Shown: piece by piece, positions 44,574 to 53,879 of the stretch
Numbering within the stretch: position 1 is the stretch's first letter
How the letters are laid out: each line of letters begins with the position of its first letter
Origin: an uncultured Alphaproteobacteria bacterium
GTDB taxonomy: Bacteria > Pseudomonadota > Alphaproteobacteria > Rs-D84
NCBI GenBank assembly: GCA_937903135.1
Contig: CALDAH010000028.1
Coordinates: 4,153 to 68,152 of the forward strand
Direction of reading: 5' to 3'
Length of the DNA: 64,000 nucleotides
Program-made: the position numbers and the translations under genes
Notes under the pieces: model-generated
The model's input: the letters and a program-made list of their open reading frames with translations, nothing else
The model's database searches: none
Told to the model about the DNA's origin: nothing

Positions 44574-44591
44574 TTTCGGACATTTTTGTCC

Positions 44592-45029
44592 TTATTTTGC
44601 GTTTGCCGCCGCCTGTTTATCTTCGTATAGTTTTGCGAAGTCAACCGGCTGCATTACGAATGGCGGGAAACCGGATTCGCCCGTTAAACGGATAAACATT
44701 GCACGAACCGCCGGGAATAATAATGTCGGAACGTCAATTAATAACGTGCGTTTCTTTACCTCTTCGTCTTTTTCTTCTTCCATCTGAACCAGTCCGGAAA
44801 ATGTTGATTCAATCAAGAATATAGATTTATCATCTTTTTCTAGTTTTGAATGAACCTTGGTAATTAAATCAACCATATACAGGTTATTTTCTGCGGCCTT
44901 AATCTGAATGTCTATCTGGACGTCAACTTTTGCCGGGCTGTTTTCTTGGTTAAAAAATAATTCCGGGGCGTTCGGGCTTTCAAAAGAAATATCTTTTAAA
45001 AACTGTAACATAATATTAAATTTTGCCAT
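44592..45029 (-). CDS. secB: Protein-export chaperone SecB
   Basis: 145 aa. QFLKDISFESPNAP at the start, the acidic EEEKDEEVKKRTLLIDVPTLLFPAVRAMF SecA-binding core, and SGFPPFVMQPVDFAKLY near the C-terminus match SecB of Alphaproteobacteria. It is a tetrameric chaperone that keeps preproteins unfolded for SecA. It supports the many exported proteins encoded in this window. Confidence 0.96.
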   Translation of the reverse strand: MAKFNIMLQFLKDISFESPNAPELFFNQENSPAKVDVQIDIQIKAAENNLYMVDLITKVHSKLEKDDKSIFLIESTFSGLVQMEEEKDEEVKKRTLLIDVPTLLFPAVRAMFIRLTGESGFPPFVMQPVDFAKLYEDKQAAANAK

Positions 45030-45140
45030 TAGCTTTCTCCTTAAAAATATTTATTGGGTTATGTCCGCTGGACTTAACCCAGCATTTTATGTTAATATAG
45101 CATTATAAATAATGTTTTACAAGTGGGGGAAAAAATAAAA

Positions 45141-46244
45141 ATGTATATGTTGGGAAAAAAAGTGCTGTTGCGTGGTATTTTAGGAATGGTTTGCGCACTG
45201 TCCATTGCGGGATGTGATCTCTCGGCGCCGACGCACAGCGGGGATAATTCCGTTGTGCCGTCAAATCTGAAACGCGTGTCATACGACGATTTACCCGGGT
45301 GGCGAGATGACGATGTGCGTTATGCACTGCAGGCGTTTCGTAACAGCTGCCGGGCCAAGCTGCAGTATACCGGGCGCGTCGTACCCGATCGCGAACTGGT
45401 CGCGGAAAAATGCCGAATGCTGCCCGCGGCATCAGCGGACGTGGCAACGGTTCGTGCGTGGTTTGAATCTAATTTCCAGCCGTATCAGATCTTTAACGAC
45501 AACGGGACGTCACGCGGGACATATACAGGATATTATTCGCCAATAATTCCGGCATGCCGGACGCAGACGGCCGAATGCAATGAACCGCTTATGGGTGTTC
45601 CGACCGATGGCCGAAACTACAAAGGCGTTGCCAAAAAAGATATTGTTGAGAAAAATATCGGTCGCGTTTTATATTGGGCCAATATAGTTGATGTGCAAAA
45701 TATTCAAATCCAGGGCAGCGGTATGCTGCAGCTGGACGATGGTCGTCAGGTAAAGCTGAACTTTGCCGCCGTAAATGATATGCCGTTTAAATCAATTGGC
45801 GAAGAGCTGCGTTCCCGTGGAATTCGGCCCGACGGGGGGTATTCGGCGGATGCTGTATGGCAGTATCTGAAAAAGAACCCGTCGCTGGCAAAGGATGTAA
45901 TTTATAAAAACCCGCGATATGTATATTTTTATGAATCTGTCCCGCCGGATGTAATTGGAAAGCTGGGCACGCCCCTGTCAAAGATTCGCAGTATCGCGAT
46001 GGACGATAGCATATATACATTAGGTATGCCGGTTTATATCAATACCAACCTGTCGGACGGGCGTCGTTTTCGTCGTTTAATGATTGCCCAGGATACCGGC
46101 AGTGCGATCCGCGGCTGGATTCGTGCAGATATATTTTTCGGCAAAGGCGACGAGGCGTATAAATTTGCCCACGGCCAGCATGCCCAGGGGGAAATGTTTA
46201 TATTAATGCCAAAAGAATATAGCTATGTTAAACCGACAAAATAA
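45141..46244 (+). CDS. mltA: Membrane-bound lytic murein transglycosylase A
   Basis: 367 aa. A lipobox in LSIAGCDLS precedes the MltA domain (GTYTGYYSPIIP, IQIQGSGMLQL) and the C-terminal 3D domain (IAQDTGSAIRGWIRADIFFG), which holds the catalytic Asp residues. It cleaves peptidoglycan to 1,6-anhydro muropeptides at the outer membrane. ATG at 45141 follows GGGGGA by about 10 nt. dciA begins within its last 20 bp. Confidence 0.95.
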   Translation: MYMLGKKVLLRGILGMVCALSIAGCDLSAPTHSGDNSVVPSNLKRVSYDDLPGWRDDDVRYALQAFRNSCRAKLQYTGRVVPDRELVAEKCRMLPAASADVATVRAWFESNFQPYQIFNDNGTSRGTYTGYYSPIIPACRTQTAECNEPLMGVPTDGRNYKGVAKKDIVEKNIGRVLYWANIVDVQNIQIQGSGMLQLDDGRQVKLNFAAVNDMPFKSIGEELRSRGIRPDGGYSADAVWQYLKKNPSLAKDVIYKNPRYVYFYESVPPDVIGKLGTPLSKIRSIAMDDSIYTLGMPVYINTNLSDGRRFRRLMIAQDTGSAIRGWIRADIFFGKGDEAYKFAHGQHAQGEMFILMPKEYSYVKPTK

Positions 46245-46554
46245 ATTTACCGCCCGTGCGTCCCGCCCCCAGACCATTGCCGGGGCGGTCGGCGGGCTGT
46301 TGCGTATTTTCGGTGCACGCGCGTCGGATGCGGATCTGATGGCGCGCTGGGATGAAATAATGGGCGCGGATATCGCGTCCATTGCGCGTTTAGCGGCAAT
46401 AAAGAAAACACGTGATGGTAAGTTTAATATAGCCGTGCGCCCCGTAAATCCGGCACTGGGGCTGCAGCTGTCGTATATGTCGGACGAGATTGTGGCAAAA
46501 ATAAATAAATATTTTGGTCGCGATGCCGTTGGCAAAATAACGCTTAGGAGGTAG
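46225..46554 (+). CDS. dciA: DciA-like replicative helicase loader (DUF721)
   Basis: 109 aa. The DUF721 pattern is visible as W-D-E-I-M-G (ARWDEIMGADIASIA), followed by a small beta domain (FNIAVRPVNPALGLQLSYM) and INKYFGRDAVGKI. DciA loads DnaB in bacteria lacking DnaC. It overlaps mltA by 20 bp and is followed 2 nt later by a 26-aa membrane ORF. The basic N-terminus (RASRPQTIAGAVG) probably binds DNA. Confidence 0.85.
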   Translation: MLNRQNKFTARASRPQTIAGAVGGLLRIFGARASDADLMARWDEIMGADIASIARLAAIKKTRDGKFNIAVRPVNPALGLQLSYMSDEIVAKINKYFGRDAVGKITLRR

Positions 46555-46556
46555 AT

Positions 46557-46637
46557 ATGATGACTCTATTCGCCGTCTTTATTGCGATTGTTATAATCGG
46601 GGTAATTATTATTGCCGATCATAACCAGCGACGTTAA
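46557..46637 (+). CDS. 26-residue single-span membrane protein
   Basis: ATG at 46557 follows a perfect TAGGAGG ribosome binding site (46545-46551) with a 5-nt spacer. The product MMTLFAVFIAIVIIGVII... is almost entirely one transmembrane helix, ending in a hydrophilic DHNQRR tail, so a type with cytoplasmic C-terminus is likely. It directly follows dciA (stop at 46554). Such tiny membrane proteins often modulate larger complexes; nothing shows which. Confidence 0.65.
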   Translation: MMTLFAVFIAIVIIGVIIIADHNQRR

Positions 46638-46700
46638 GGGTTTGCGAAAATATACCTTTTGTGATATTATATTTTTCCCATAAAGGGAAAGGTGAATTTT

Positions 46701-47888
46701 ATGGCCAAAGATAAATATATTTCAGTACGCCCATCGGTTAGTGGTTTTTCGTTTGCAAATCTCGGACTGTTTACCGGGTTTGCCGACGGTATTTATAATG
46801 CTGTTTATTCATTAGTTATTTTAGAGATATTTCGTTCATCGGCAATTGTCGGGCTATACGTTGCTCTATATGCCGCGTTTTGTATGGTTGTTGCATTATT
46901 CGCGAACGAACTGTTTCGTCAGTTCTCAAAGGTAAAGGTTTTTTATTTTTCACTTCTGATGCTGGCGGCATGCTATGCGATGATGGGTTTTTCAATACGT
47001 CCGCTGACGTTTATTACCCTGGATTTTACGACCGGTATCGCGATTACGTTGGCCCAGGTGTTAATACCGCTGTTTATGTCTGATTTCGCGGGCAAGGTTG
47101 GGATGGCAAAGCTGAATTCGCGTTATCATTTATGGTTAAATATCGGCGCGTTATTCGCCCCAATGATAGCGGTCGCGATTGCAAATCAATTCAGTAATCG
47201 GGCGGCATTTTTTGCATCTGCGCTGATATATTTTGCCGGCTGGATGTTTTTTAAATATTTCCGAATTGTCCAAGAGGATAAAAAAATAAAGCCCGCAGAT
47301 CCACGCCGAACATTTCGGGCGCTGTGGAAAAATTCGGTGGCGTTTTTTCGTACGCCCGGGATGCTGCGTGCGTATATTGTAAACTTTGGTTACTATTCCC
47401 TGCGTGCGATGCGCTATTTATATGTCCCGATCGTTGTTATTGAAAACGGTTTTTCAAAGGATGCCCTGGGCTGGGTTTTAACCCTTGGGATTATTCCGTA
47501 TCTATTTTTATCTGAATTTATGGGCCGGGCCGTTCGCCGATTTGGTAAAAATATATGGCTAATCCTGGGGTTTTCGTCGTTCGCGATATTTTCCCTGCTT
47601 GCGACATTTGTGACCGGGTATCCGTTGCTGGCAATATTTGTTTTATGGCAGATATCGGGCGCGTTAATGGAATCGGTTCATGATCTGTTGTTCTTTGATG
47701 CGACCCGAAAATCCCAGCAGACACGATTTTATGGTGTTTTTCGCACCAGTGTTAATTTCCCCAATGTTGCCGCTCCGATACTTGCCGCGGCATGCATAAC
47801 ACTATTCGGGGCGACGTCCGCCGTATGGTTCGTTACCGCCATAATCGGGGCAATATCTGTTATGGTTTTACTGGCCCGGGGCAGGTAA
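46701..47888 (+). CDS. Major facilitator superfamily transporter
   Basis: 395 aa, with about 11-12 transmembrane helices in two halves separated by a basic loop near residues 190-215 (FKYFRIVQEDKKIKPADPRRTFR). Helix-end motifs such as NELFRQFSKVK and SEFMGRAVRRFGK are MFS-like loop 2-3 and 8-9 sequences. Substrate unknown; the general shape resembles efflux-type members. ATG at 46701 has AAAGG at a good distance; an upstream GTG at 46692 is possible. Confidence 0.82.
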   Translation: MAKDKYISVRPSVSGFSFANLGLFTGFADGIYNAVYSLVILEIFRSSAIVGLYVALYAAFCMVVALFANELFRQFSKVKVFYFSLLMLAACYAMMGFSIRPLTFITLDFTTGIAITLAQVLIPLFMSDFAGKVGMAKLNSRYHLWLNIGALFAPMIAVAIANQFSNRAAFFASALIYFAGWMFFKYFRIVQEDKKIKPADPRRTFRALWKNSVAFFRTPGMLRAYIVNFGYYSLRAMRYLYVPIVVIENGFSKDALGWVLTLGIIPYLFLSEFMGRAVRRFGKNIWLILGFSSFAIFSLLATFVTGYPLLAIFVLWQISGALMESVHDLLFFDATRKSQQTRFYGVFRTSVNFPNVAAPILAAACITLFGATSAVWFVTAIIGAISVMVLLARGR

Positions 47889-47898
47889 GTTATTTTAA

Positions 47899-47927
47899 TT
47901 GCGTTCGGGCTTTTTTCCTTGTATGAT
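47899..47927 (+). promoter_or_regulatory. Promoter of recA
   Basis: TTGCGT (47899-47904), 17-bp spacer and TATGAT (47922-47927), 26 nt before the recA start. No perfect alphaproteobacterial SOS box (GTTC-N7-GTTC) was found here. Confidence 0.65.
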
Positions 47928-47952
47928 TTAAATACAAGAAAAGGGGAATTTT

Positions 47953-49032
47953 ATGGCGAAGAAAGAAGTTGTAAAAGAAGCAGGCGCTGGGGTTAAAAAT
48001 CCTGCGCTGGAATCTGCATTGGCGCAGATTCAAAAACAATTCGGAAAAGAAGCAATTATGAAAATGGGGGACGGTTCGCAGCAAAATATTGAGGCGATAT
48101 CATCCGGATCATTGGGCCTGGATATTGCGCTGGGGATCGGCGGATACCCACGTGGACGTATTATTGAAATCTATGGGCCTGAGAGTAGTGGTAAAACAAC
48201 GCTGGCACTGCACGCCGTTGCCGAGGCCCAGAAAACCGGCGGCACATGTGCGTATATTGATGCTGAAAATGCACTTGACCCAAGCTATGCTAAAAAACTG
48301 GGGGTAAGTGTTTCGGATTTAATTATTTCTCAACCCGATTCCGGGGAACAGGCATTGGAAATCGCCGATACGTTAATTAAATCCGGTGCAGTGGACGTTG
48401 TCGTAATTGACTCGGTCGCGGCACTTGTCCCAAAGGCCGAGCTAGAAGGGAATTTCGGTGACTCGTTCGTTGGTACAACGGCACGCTTAATGTCACAGAG
48501 TTTGAAAAAGTTGGCCGGATCTGTGGCACGCAGTAATACGTTATTAATCTTTATTAACCAAATTCGTATGAAAATCGGTGTTATGTTCGGCAGTCCCGAA
48601 ACAACATCCGGGGGAAATGCGTTAAAGTTCTATGCGTCGGTACGACTGGATATTCGCAGAACCGGCCAGATCAAGGACAAAGAAAACGTTATCGGAAACG
48701 AAACACGCGTAAAGGTTGTTAAAAACAAAGTCGCACCACCGTTCCGTACCGTTGATTTTAAAATTATGTACGGCGAAGGAATTTCGCGCATTAGCGAGAT
48801 TTTGGATATGGGCGTAAAATACGACCTGATTGAAAAGGCCGGCAGCTTCTATTCATATAACAGCGAACGAATGGGCCAGGGTGAGGCAAATGCCCGCACA
48901 TGGCTGCGTGATCATCCAGATGTTCAGCAGGAACTGTTGGATAAAATCATGGCCAAGGCCAGCGGTATCGCCGAAGAAATGACAACCGGGCCGGTTGACG
49001 ATGCAGACGATCAGGGCGCGGATGCGGAATAA
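47953..49032 (+). CDS. recA: Recombinase RecA
   Basis: 359 aa, normal length. Walker [11 protein letters not shown], Walker B-type [10 protein letters not shown], loop L1 near [14 protein letters not shown], loop L2 with [18 protein letters not shown], and an acidic C-terminal tail ([11 protein letters not shown]). It is the strand-exchange protein working with AddAB, RuvAC and UvrB also found here. The ribosome binding site is AAAGGGG. Confidence 0.98.
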   Translation: MAKKEVVKEAGAGVKNPALESALAQIQKQFGKEAIMKMGDGSQQNIEAISSGSLGLDIALGIGGYPRGRIIEIYGPESSGKTTLALHAVAEAQKTGGTCAYIDAENALDPSYAKKLGVSVSDLIISQPDSGEQALEIADTLIKSGAVDVVVIDSVAALVPKAELEGNFGDSFVGTTARLMSQSLKKLAGSVARSNTLLIFINQIRMKIGVMFGSPETTSGGNALKFYASVRLDIRRTGQIKDKENVIGNETRVKVVKNKVAPPFRTVDFKIMYGEGISRISEILDMGVKYDLIEKAGSFYSYNSERMGQGEANARTWLRDHPDVQQELLDKIMAKASGIAEEMTTGPVDDADDQGADAE

Positions 49033-49058
49033 GAATATAATCAACATAGGGGTGTTTT

Positions 49059-49967
49059 ATGAAATTAAGCAGAACATGGGCATTATCGGATATCGTGCTG
49101 CGGGCACATATATTAAATCCGTTATGGTGGCCGCGTGATAAACGTCGTGAACACCGTTGTAATATCGCAAAAGTGGCCATTCCACGTTATCTGAAGCGTT
49201 ATGTTCCGGCCGCCGGGACTGTTGCGGATGGCCCTGTTATTAAAAACGATAAAAACGAAAAAGTGTTCATGTTCTGGGGATATAACCCGACACCCCCGTT
49301 GGTTGCAGCATGTATGAAAAGTGCCGAGAAAAACTTAAAACAAGACGTTTTACAGTTAAACGAAAAAACACTTTTTAACTATATTGATCTGCCGGGCGTT
49401 ATTATGGACAAGCAGCGCAACGGTCAGATAGCGATTGCGCATTTCCTGGATATATGCCGCGTTGAGTTGTTATATAATCATGGTGGTTTCTGGTTGGATT
49501 CAACCGGTTTCGTAACCGCGCCGATTCCGCAAAATATCATAGATCAGGATTTCTTTGTTTATATGGCGGGAAATAATGTCGGCAGCCCGTATAGCTTTAT
49601 CCAGAACTGTTTTATCCGTTCCAGAAAAGGGGCGTATCTGTTAAATGCATGGCGGCAAACCATTCAAAACTTCTGGATGGCCGAACCGCGCGAATTTGAC
49701 TATTTCATGCATCAGTTAATGTTTAAGGCATTGGTTCAAAACGATCCGGTCGCCGCAGAATATTTTGAAAAAATGCCGCATATTGACCAAGATCCAACAC
49801 ACGCCGTTTGGTGGGATATTGCAAATAAACCGTTTAGTCAGGAATTGTTTGATAAATATACATCCGGTGCGTTTTTCCAAAAAACGGCATATAATGCACC
49901 GTGGGCGAAAAACCCAATCCCGGGCAGTGTTGCCGATGTTATGATAAATAAGATGTATAAGGATTAA
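49059..49967 (+). CDS. Capsular polysaccharide synthesis-type glycosyltransferase (Caps_synth/GT32-like)
   Basis: 302 aa. The core KVFMFWGYNPTPPLVAACMKSAEKN, then IAIAHFLDICRVELLYNHGGFWLDSTGF, carries the D-x-D-like LDS and HGG of the Caps_synth/Och1-like family. It probably transfers a hexose to a surface glycan. The N-terminal 45 residues are basic. It heads a three-gene run with two GT2 genes and lies 26 nt after recA, so recA read-through may feed it. Confidence 0.82.
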   Translation: MKLSRTWALSDIVLRAHILNPLWWPRDKRREHRCNIAKVAIPRYLKRYVPAAGTVADGPVIKNDKNEKVFMFWGYNPTPPLVAACMKSAEKNLKQDVLQLNEKTLFNYIDLPGVIMDKQRNGQIAIAHFLDICRVELLYNHGGFWLDSTGFVTAPIPQNIIDQDFFVYMAGNNVGSPYSFIQNCFIRSRKGAYLLNAWRQTIQNFWMAEPREFDYFMHQLMFKALVQNDPVAAEYFEKMPHIDQDPTHAVWWDIANKPFSQELFDKYTSGAFFQKTAYNAPWAKNPIPGSVADVMINKMYKD

Positions 49968-49982
49968 AAAAAGGACACGCAT

Positions 49983-51008
49983 ATGCCTGCAATATCTATT
50001 ATAATCCCGGTATATAACGTAGAAAAATATTTACCCCGTTGCCTGGATAGTGTTTTAAATCAAACATTTACAGACTGGGAAGCGATATGCGTAAATGACG
50101 GCAGTCCGGATGGGTCTGCCGATATTTTATCAGAATATGCGGCGCGTGATAAACGATTTAAAATCGTTACCCAGAAAAACGGCGGACTGTCCGATGCACG
50201 TAATTCCGGGATGCGGGTGGCTGCCGGGGAATATATTTTATATCTCGACAGTGATGATTTTATACACCCGCAAACACTGGAAATTACCCATTACCTGGCC
50301 CGGCGTGATGCGGCCGATATCGTATCTTTTACATATGATCGTATATATCGTCCGCAGTTAATGATCCGTCATAAATTGGGAATGGATACCGACAGTGTTA
50401 TTCCGGGGCGTATTTATAAAAAATATAACCCGGCTGATATTAAAACATTAACGACTGATAACGTATATGAATATGCAACCGAACGGGCGCATAATGCGCT
50501 TAACCCACGGCGAAAATGGTTAATTAAGCACTGCCAGGTATGGAAAAATTTATATCGCCGTGAATTAATTGCCGATACGCCTTTTATCAAAGGGATTTTA
50601 TTTGAAGATTTCCCGTGGTGGTCGGCTGTTATGTTAAAGTGCCCGCGGGTAACGATCGCGCCGCTGCCGCTGTATTTTTATGTGCCAAATTTTGGTGGAA
50701 TTGTTTTATCTGCAAAACAGCTGCGTATTCTGCAGAGCCTGTGTGCCGGGATTAAAAATGCGTATACGTTATATGCTGAAAATGCAAATGAATATCAGAT
50801 GCGTATGTGGTCGGAACAGTTTTTATGGTATTTTATAAAATGGGCATTTCGCAAGGTAAAATATCTAGATAATGAAACGGATCGTAAAATTGCCCGGGAA
50901 TGTTTTTGCGATTTAAAACATATCGGTGCGCTGGATAAACCGCCGTTTAAATGGGCAAAAAAATTGCGTGACGATATACATAATTTTGTAAAAGGGGAAT
51001 GCAAGTAA
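49983..51008 (+). CDS. Glycosyltransferase family 2 (first of tandem pair)
   Basis: 341 aa. The GT2 core is at residues 1-100: ISIIIPVYNVEKYLPRCLDS, VNDGSPDGS and YLDSDDFIHP with the metal-binding D-S-D-D. The C-terminal part (about 150-330) is helical, with VWKNLYRRELI and EDFPWWSAVML. It builds an O-antigen or capsule-type glycan. It is closely related to the next gene across its whole length, so the pair arose by duplication. Stop and next start overlap as TAATG. Confidence 0.93.
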   Translation: MPAISIIIPVYNVEKYLPRCLDSVLNQTFTDWEAICVNDGSPDGSADILSEYAARDKRFKIVTQKNGGLSDARNSGMRVAAGEYILYLDSDDFIHPQTLEITHYLARRDAADIVSFTYDRIYRPQLMIRHKLGMDTDSVIPGRIYKKYNPADIKTLTTDNVYEYATERAHNALNPRRKWLIKHCQVWKNLYRRELIADTPFIKGILFEDFPWWSAVMLKCPRVTIAPLPLYFYVPNFGGIVLSAKQLRILQSLCAGIKNAYTLYAENANEYQMRMWSEQFLWYFIKWAFRKVKYLDNETDRKIARECFCDLKHIGALDKPPFKWAKKLRDDIHNFVKGECK

Positions 51009-52027
51009 TGTCTGCCCGGCCCGCGATTTCGGTTATAATCCCGGTATATAACGTGGAAAAATATTTGCCGCGCTGCCTAGATAGCGTTTTAGCCCAGACT
51101 TTTTCCGACTGGGAGGTGATTTGCATCAACGACGGCAGCCCGGATAATAGTGATAAGATTTTAGCGCGCTATGCGGCGGCCGACCCGCGGTTTAAAATTA
51201 TTACAAAACAAAACGCCGGTCTGTCCGCGGCGCGTAATGATGGAATTATCGCCGCTCATGGGGAATACATTTTATTCCTTGATAGTGATGATTTTATTCA
51301 TCCCCAGACGATGGAGATTGTATATTCCCTGGCGCAGAAAAATAATGCGGATCTGGTTGCATTCGGGCATGATGAAAAATTCTATCGCTATGCGCGTGAT
51401 CTGCTAAATCATGGGCGCAATATTGATGATTTGCTGCCCCGGGCGTCGTTATATAAATATAATGTCGGGAATATTCGGCATAAAACCACAAATAATTTAA
51501 TTGCACATGCGACGGAACGCAATCATGGTCTGTGCCCGGGGTGGAAAATATATCATTGCTATCCGCCGATGCGTCTGTATCGTCGGATAATGATCGCCAA
51601 GATTCCGTTTATTCGTGGAATTATTATGGAAGATTTTCCATGGTGGTCGGCCGTTATGTTACAGCGTCCACGTACGGTTTATGCAGATCTGCCGCTGTAT
51701 TTTTATATGCCGAATGCAGGATCTATTTTATCCAGTTCCAAGGCCTTGCGGATGATTGACAGCATCGCCGCGGGGTTAATGTATGCGTATAATTTATATT
51801 GCGCGAACGCCACCGCGCGCGAGATGAAAATATATAACCGTGAATTTTTATGGCCGTTTATTATTATTGCGGCGCAAAAACTGCGCGACCTAAAAAACGC
51901 CGAAGATATACGCGTCGCCCGTGAACGGTTTACCGAATTATATGCGCGTGGTGTTATGGATCGGCCTGCGAATTTACGTGCGCGCAGATATCGCCGCCGC
52001 ATATTGTCGTTTATAAATAACGGTTAA
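51008..52027 (+). CDS. Glycosyltransferase family 2 (second of tandem pair)
   Basis: 339 aa. It has the same layout as its upstream paralogue: ISVIIPVYNVEKYLPRCLDSV, INDGSPDNS, FLDSDDFIHPQTMEI and MEDFPWWSAVMLQRPRT. The middle segment (about residues 115-180) has diverged most, which may mean different acceptor specificity. ATG at 51008 is preferred because it overlaps the upstream stop (TAATG) behind AAAAGGGG; an ATG at 50999 is possible. Confidence 0.93.
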   Translation: MSARPAISVIIPVYNVEKYLPRCLDSVLAQTFSDWEVICINDGSPDNSDKILARYAAADPRFKIITKQNAGLSAARNDGIIAAHGEYILFLDSDDFIHPQTMEIVYSLAQKNNADLVAFGHDEKFYRYARDLLNHGRNIDDLLPRASLYKYNVGNIRHKTTNNLIAHATERNHGLCPGWKIYHCYPPMRLYRRIMIAKIPFIRGIIMEDFPWWSAVMLQRPRTVYADLPLYFYMPNAGSILSSSKALRMIDSIAAGLMYAYNLYCANATAREMKIYNREFLWPFIIIAAQKLRDLKNAEDIRVARERFTELYARGVMDRPANLRARRYRRRILSFINNG

Positions 52028-52056
52028 AAAAATATCCGCGCCCGCGGATATTTTTA
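52026..52056. terminator. Bidirectional terminator inside the glycan cluster
   Basis: A 10-bp stem (aatatccgcg with cgcggatatt), with A-run left and T-run right, separates the GT2 pair from the two convergent minus-strand genes. Confidence 0.9.
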
Positions 52057-52059
52057 TGT

Positions 52060-52911
52060 CTATATGCCGGTGGTTTTAAACCGGTCGGGGATTGTTGTTA
52101 CCCATTTTAGCCCAAGCATTGCGGGTTTATTCCAGTCGTATATCGGGCGCAGCAGGGTCTGCATTATGCGTGCGATTGCAGGGCTATGGCGGCGATTTCG
52201 GGCGCGCGTTATTATATCAATTGTTCGTGCCCGTTTTTTCAGATGCTTTTCCCATGACGGATCACGATCGCCGATTTTATTTTTTATCATATTCAGATCA
52301 ACGCTGCCAAAGTGCAGCAGATATAGGTTTTTGTTTATATGAAAATTTTTACCCTTTACGCTGTGAAAACCACTGCCCCAGGTTGCCGGGCGAAATAATA
52401 CAACCGGCTTGGTATAACGGGTTGACATCAGTGCGTATTTACGCTGGGATAAAAACGTGGCGGCCGTGTCTAATTCATCCTCGGTTTCGGTGTCCATTCC
52501 AACGTCCAGGCCCAGGCCCGATACAGACGTTTTATTTTTTATCCCCGATAAATAATCCGGCAATGATTTACCGCATTTCGGGTCTGCGATTAAAAATTCA
52601 TCACAGTCACATCCGATTACAATATCATATCCGTCGGCAAAAAGTTTCTTGGCTAAATCCGACAGCATTAATATACGGGTTTTATCACCGTGCTGAACTG
52701 CCTCGTCCCGATGGGGCATTTTTGTAATATGTGCGCACGTCGCCGCCGCAGGTGTTTTTTGTTCCAGCCCGTCAAGGTATATATACAGATTTTCCTGGCC
52801 CAGGATATCGCCATAGTATTTAATCCAGCGATTTAAAAAGAATTCATCGTTGCGCGCCATTGTTATGGCAGCGATACGTTTCTTGGATATTTTTTTGGTG
52901 TGGTTTTTCAT
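52060..52911 (-). CDS. Glycosyltransferase family 2-like protein (Glyco_tranf_2_4 type)
   Basis: 283 aa. ITMARNDEFFLNRWIKYYGDILGQ, LYIYLDG and VIGCDCDEFLI are the marks of the short GT2_4 family, with D-x-D at CDCDE. Residues about 160-215 contain RYTKPVVLFRP and HFGSVDL. It overlaps the RgpF-like gene by 4 bp. Probably adds a sugar to a surface polysaccharide. Confidence 0.82.
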   Translation of the reverse strand: MKNHTKKISKKRIAAITMARNDEFFLNRWIKYYGDILGQENLYIYLDGLEQKTPAAATCAHITKMPHRDEAVQHGDKTRILMLSDLAKKLFADGYDIVIGCDCDEFLIADPKCGKSLPDYLSGIKNKTSVSGLGLDVGMDTETEDELDTAATFLSQRKYALMSTRYTKPVVLFRPATWGSGFHSVKGKNFHINKNLYLLHFGSVDLNMIKNKIGDRDPSWEKHLKKRARTIDIITRARNRRHSPAIARIMQTLLRPIYDWNKPAMLGLKWVTTIPDRFKTTGI

Positions 52912-53753
52912 ATTCCCTCGGTAAATATTTTATGTATCGCGTTGGTTATATTCCGGTATATTATTTTAATCGGGTTGCGTGTTAAAAGATGTCGTATATA
53001 TTCATCCCCATAAATACGTCGGGCGTTTTCCAAAATCGCATTGCGGGCCGCGGGTGATATATTGCGCAGTATATATGCGATTTGCGCGCCCAATGCCCCG
53101 CGATGACGCGTAAAGGCCAATTTTTTCATAAACGGCATCCCGGCCTGATAGAGTTTCTTTATCTTGTTATAAACGCCGCGGTTTTTAACATAATATAACG
53201 CGTCCCATGATAGGTTATGTGCCATCGTCTGCTGCGTGAACCCATGTTCATATAGGCGCGTAATCAGCCCCTTGGATTCCTGTTTCTTTACCGATGTAAT
53301 AAATGTATTAAACCATTTTGCGTTAAATATGGTCGGTCTGCACCCGATAAACCATGACTGAATATGCGGCCGTTCACGATGGCGTTTTGCGACAATGCCG
53401 AATGCGTCAGTATTTAACGCCTCGGCCCGTTCAAGTGTTCCCCCCATCGGCATTAATGGCCCGTATACGGAATCGTTTACCATATACATAAAATCATAGT
53501 TTTTTAAGATTCCCATATCACGGGCATAGATATATGCGCGTTTATATGAACCGAAATCGTATTCATCGTGCCGCAGTGCAGCCGCATGAATAACATACGG
53601 GGACAGCTTTTGCAATTGGTCGTCCGATACATCGTTACCCATTATAAAGATAACATCCCCGAACGCCGATAGGGCACGAACATAATAAATTAATGAAGCG
53701 TCAATAACGCCGTTGCGGTCATATGCGGCGAACAGGAACAATCGTTTTGTCAT
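52908..53753 (-). CDS. RgpF-like rhamnan synthesis protein F
   Basis: 281 aa. LFLFAAYDRNGVIDASLIYYVRAL, HDEYDFGSYKRAYIY, FMYMVNDSVYGPL and HIQSWFIGCRP match the RgpF family of rhamnose-glycan glycosyltransferases. It is co-transcribed with the GT2_4-type gene downstream (4-bp overlap). With the three + strand enzymes it makes up a small surface-glycan locus without nucleotide-sugar synthesis, polymerase or flippase genes. Confidence 0.85.
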   Translation of the reverse strand: MTKRLFLFAAYDRNGVIDASLIYYVRALSAFGDVIFIMGNDVSDDQLQKLSPYVIHAAALRHDEYDFGSYKRAYIYARDMGILKNYDFMYMVNDSVYGPLMPMGGTLERAEALNTDAFGIVAKRHRERPHIQSWFIGCRPTIFNAKWFNTFITSVKKQESKGLITRLYEHGFTQQTMAHNLSWDALYYVKNRGVYNKIKKLYQAGMPFMKKLAFTRHRGALGAQIAYILRNISPAARNAILENARRIYGDEYIRHLLTRNPIKIIYRNITNAIHKIFTEGI

Positions 53754-53879
53754 TTTTTGAATTTTAACCTATGCTATTGTTTAATATAAACTTACACTTT
53801 ATTGTGTATTTTTGCAACCGAGGAATTTATCTGATTTTAACAAATATCTATGTGCCGGATTTATATAAGAAATTTTTAG

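Noticed and set aside
47901..47915. Possible SOS box before recA (GTTC-N7-TTTC)
   Set aside because: The second half-site has a mismatch to GTTC-N7-GTTC and no other SOS-type site was seen at uvrB or the ruv genes, so it is not reported as an operator.
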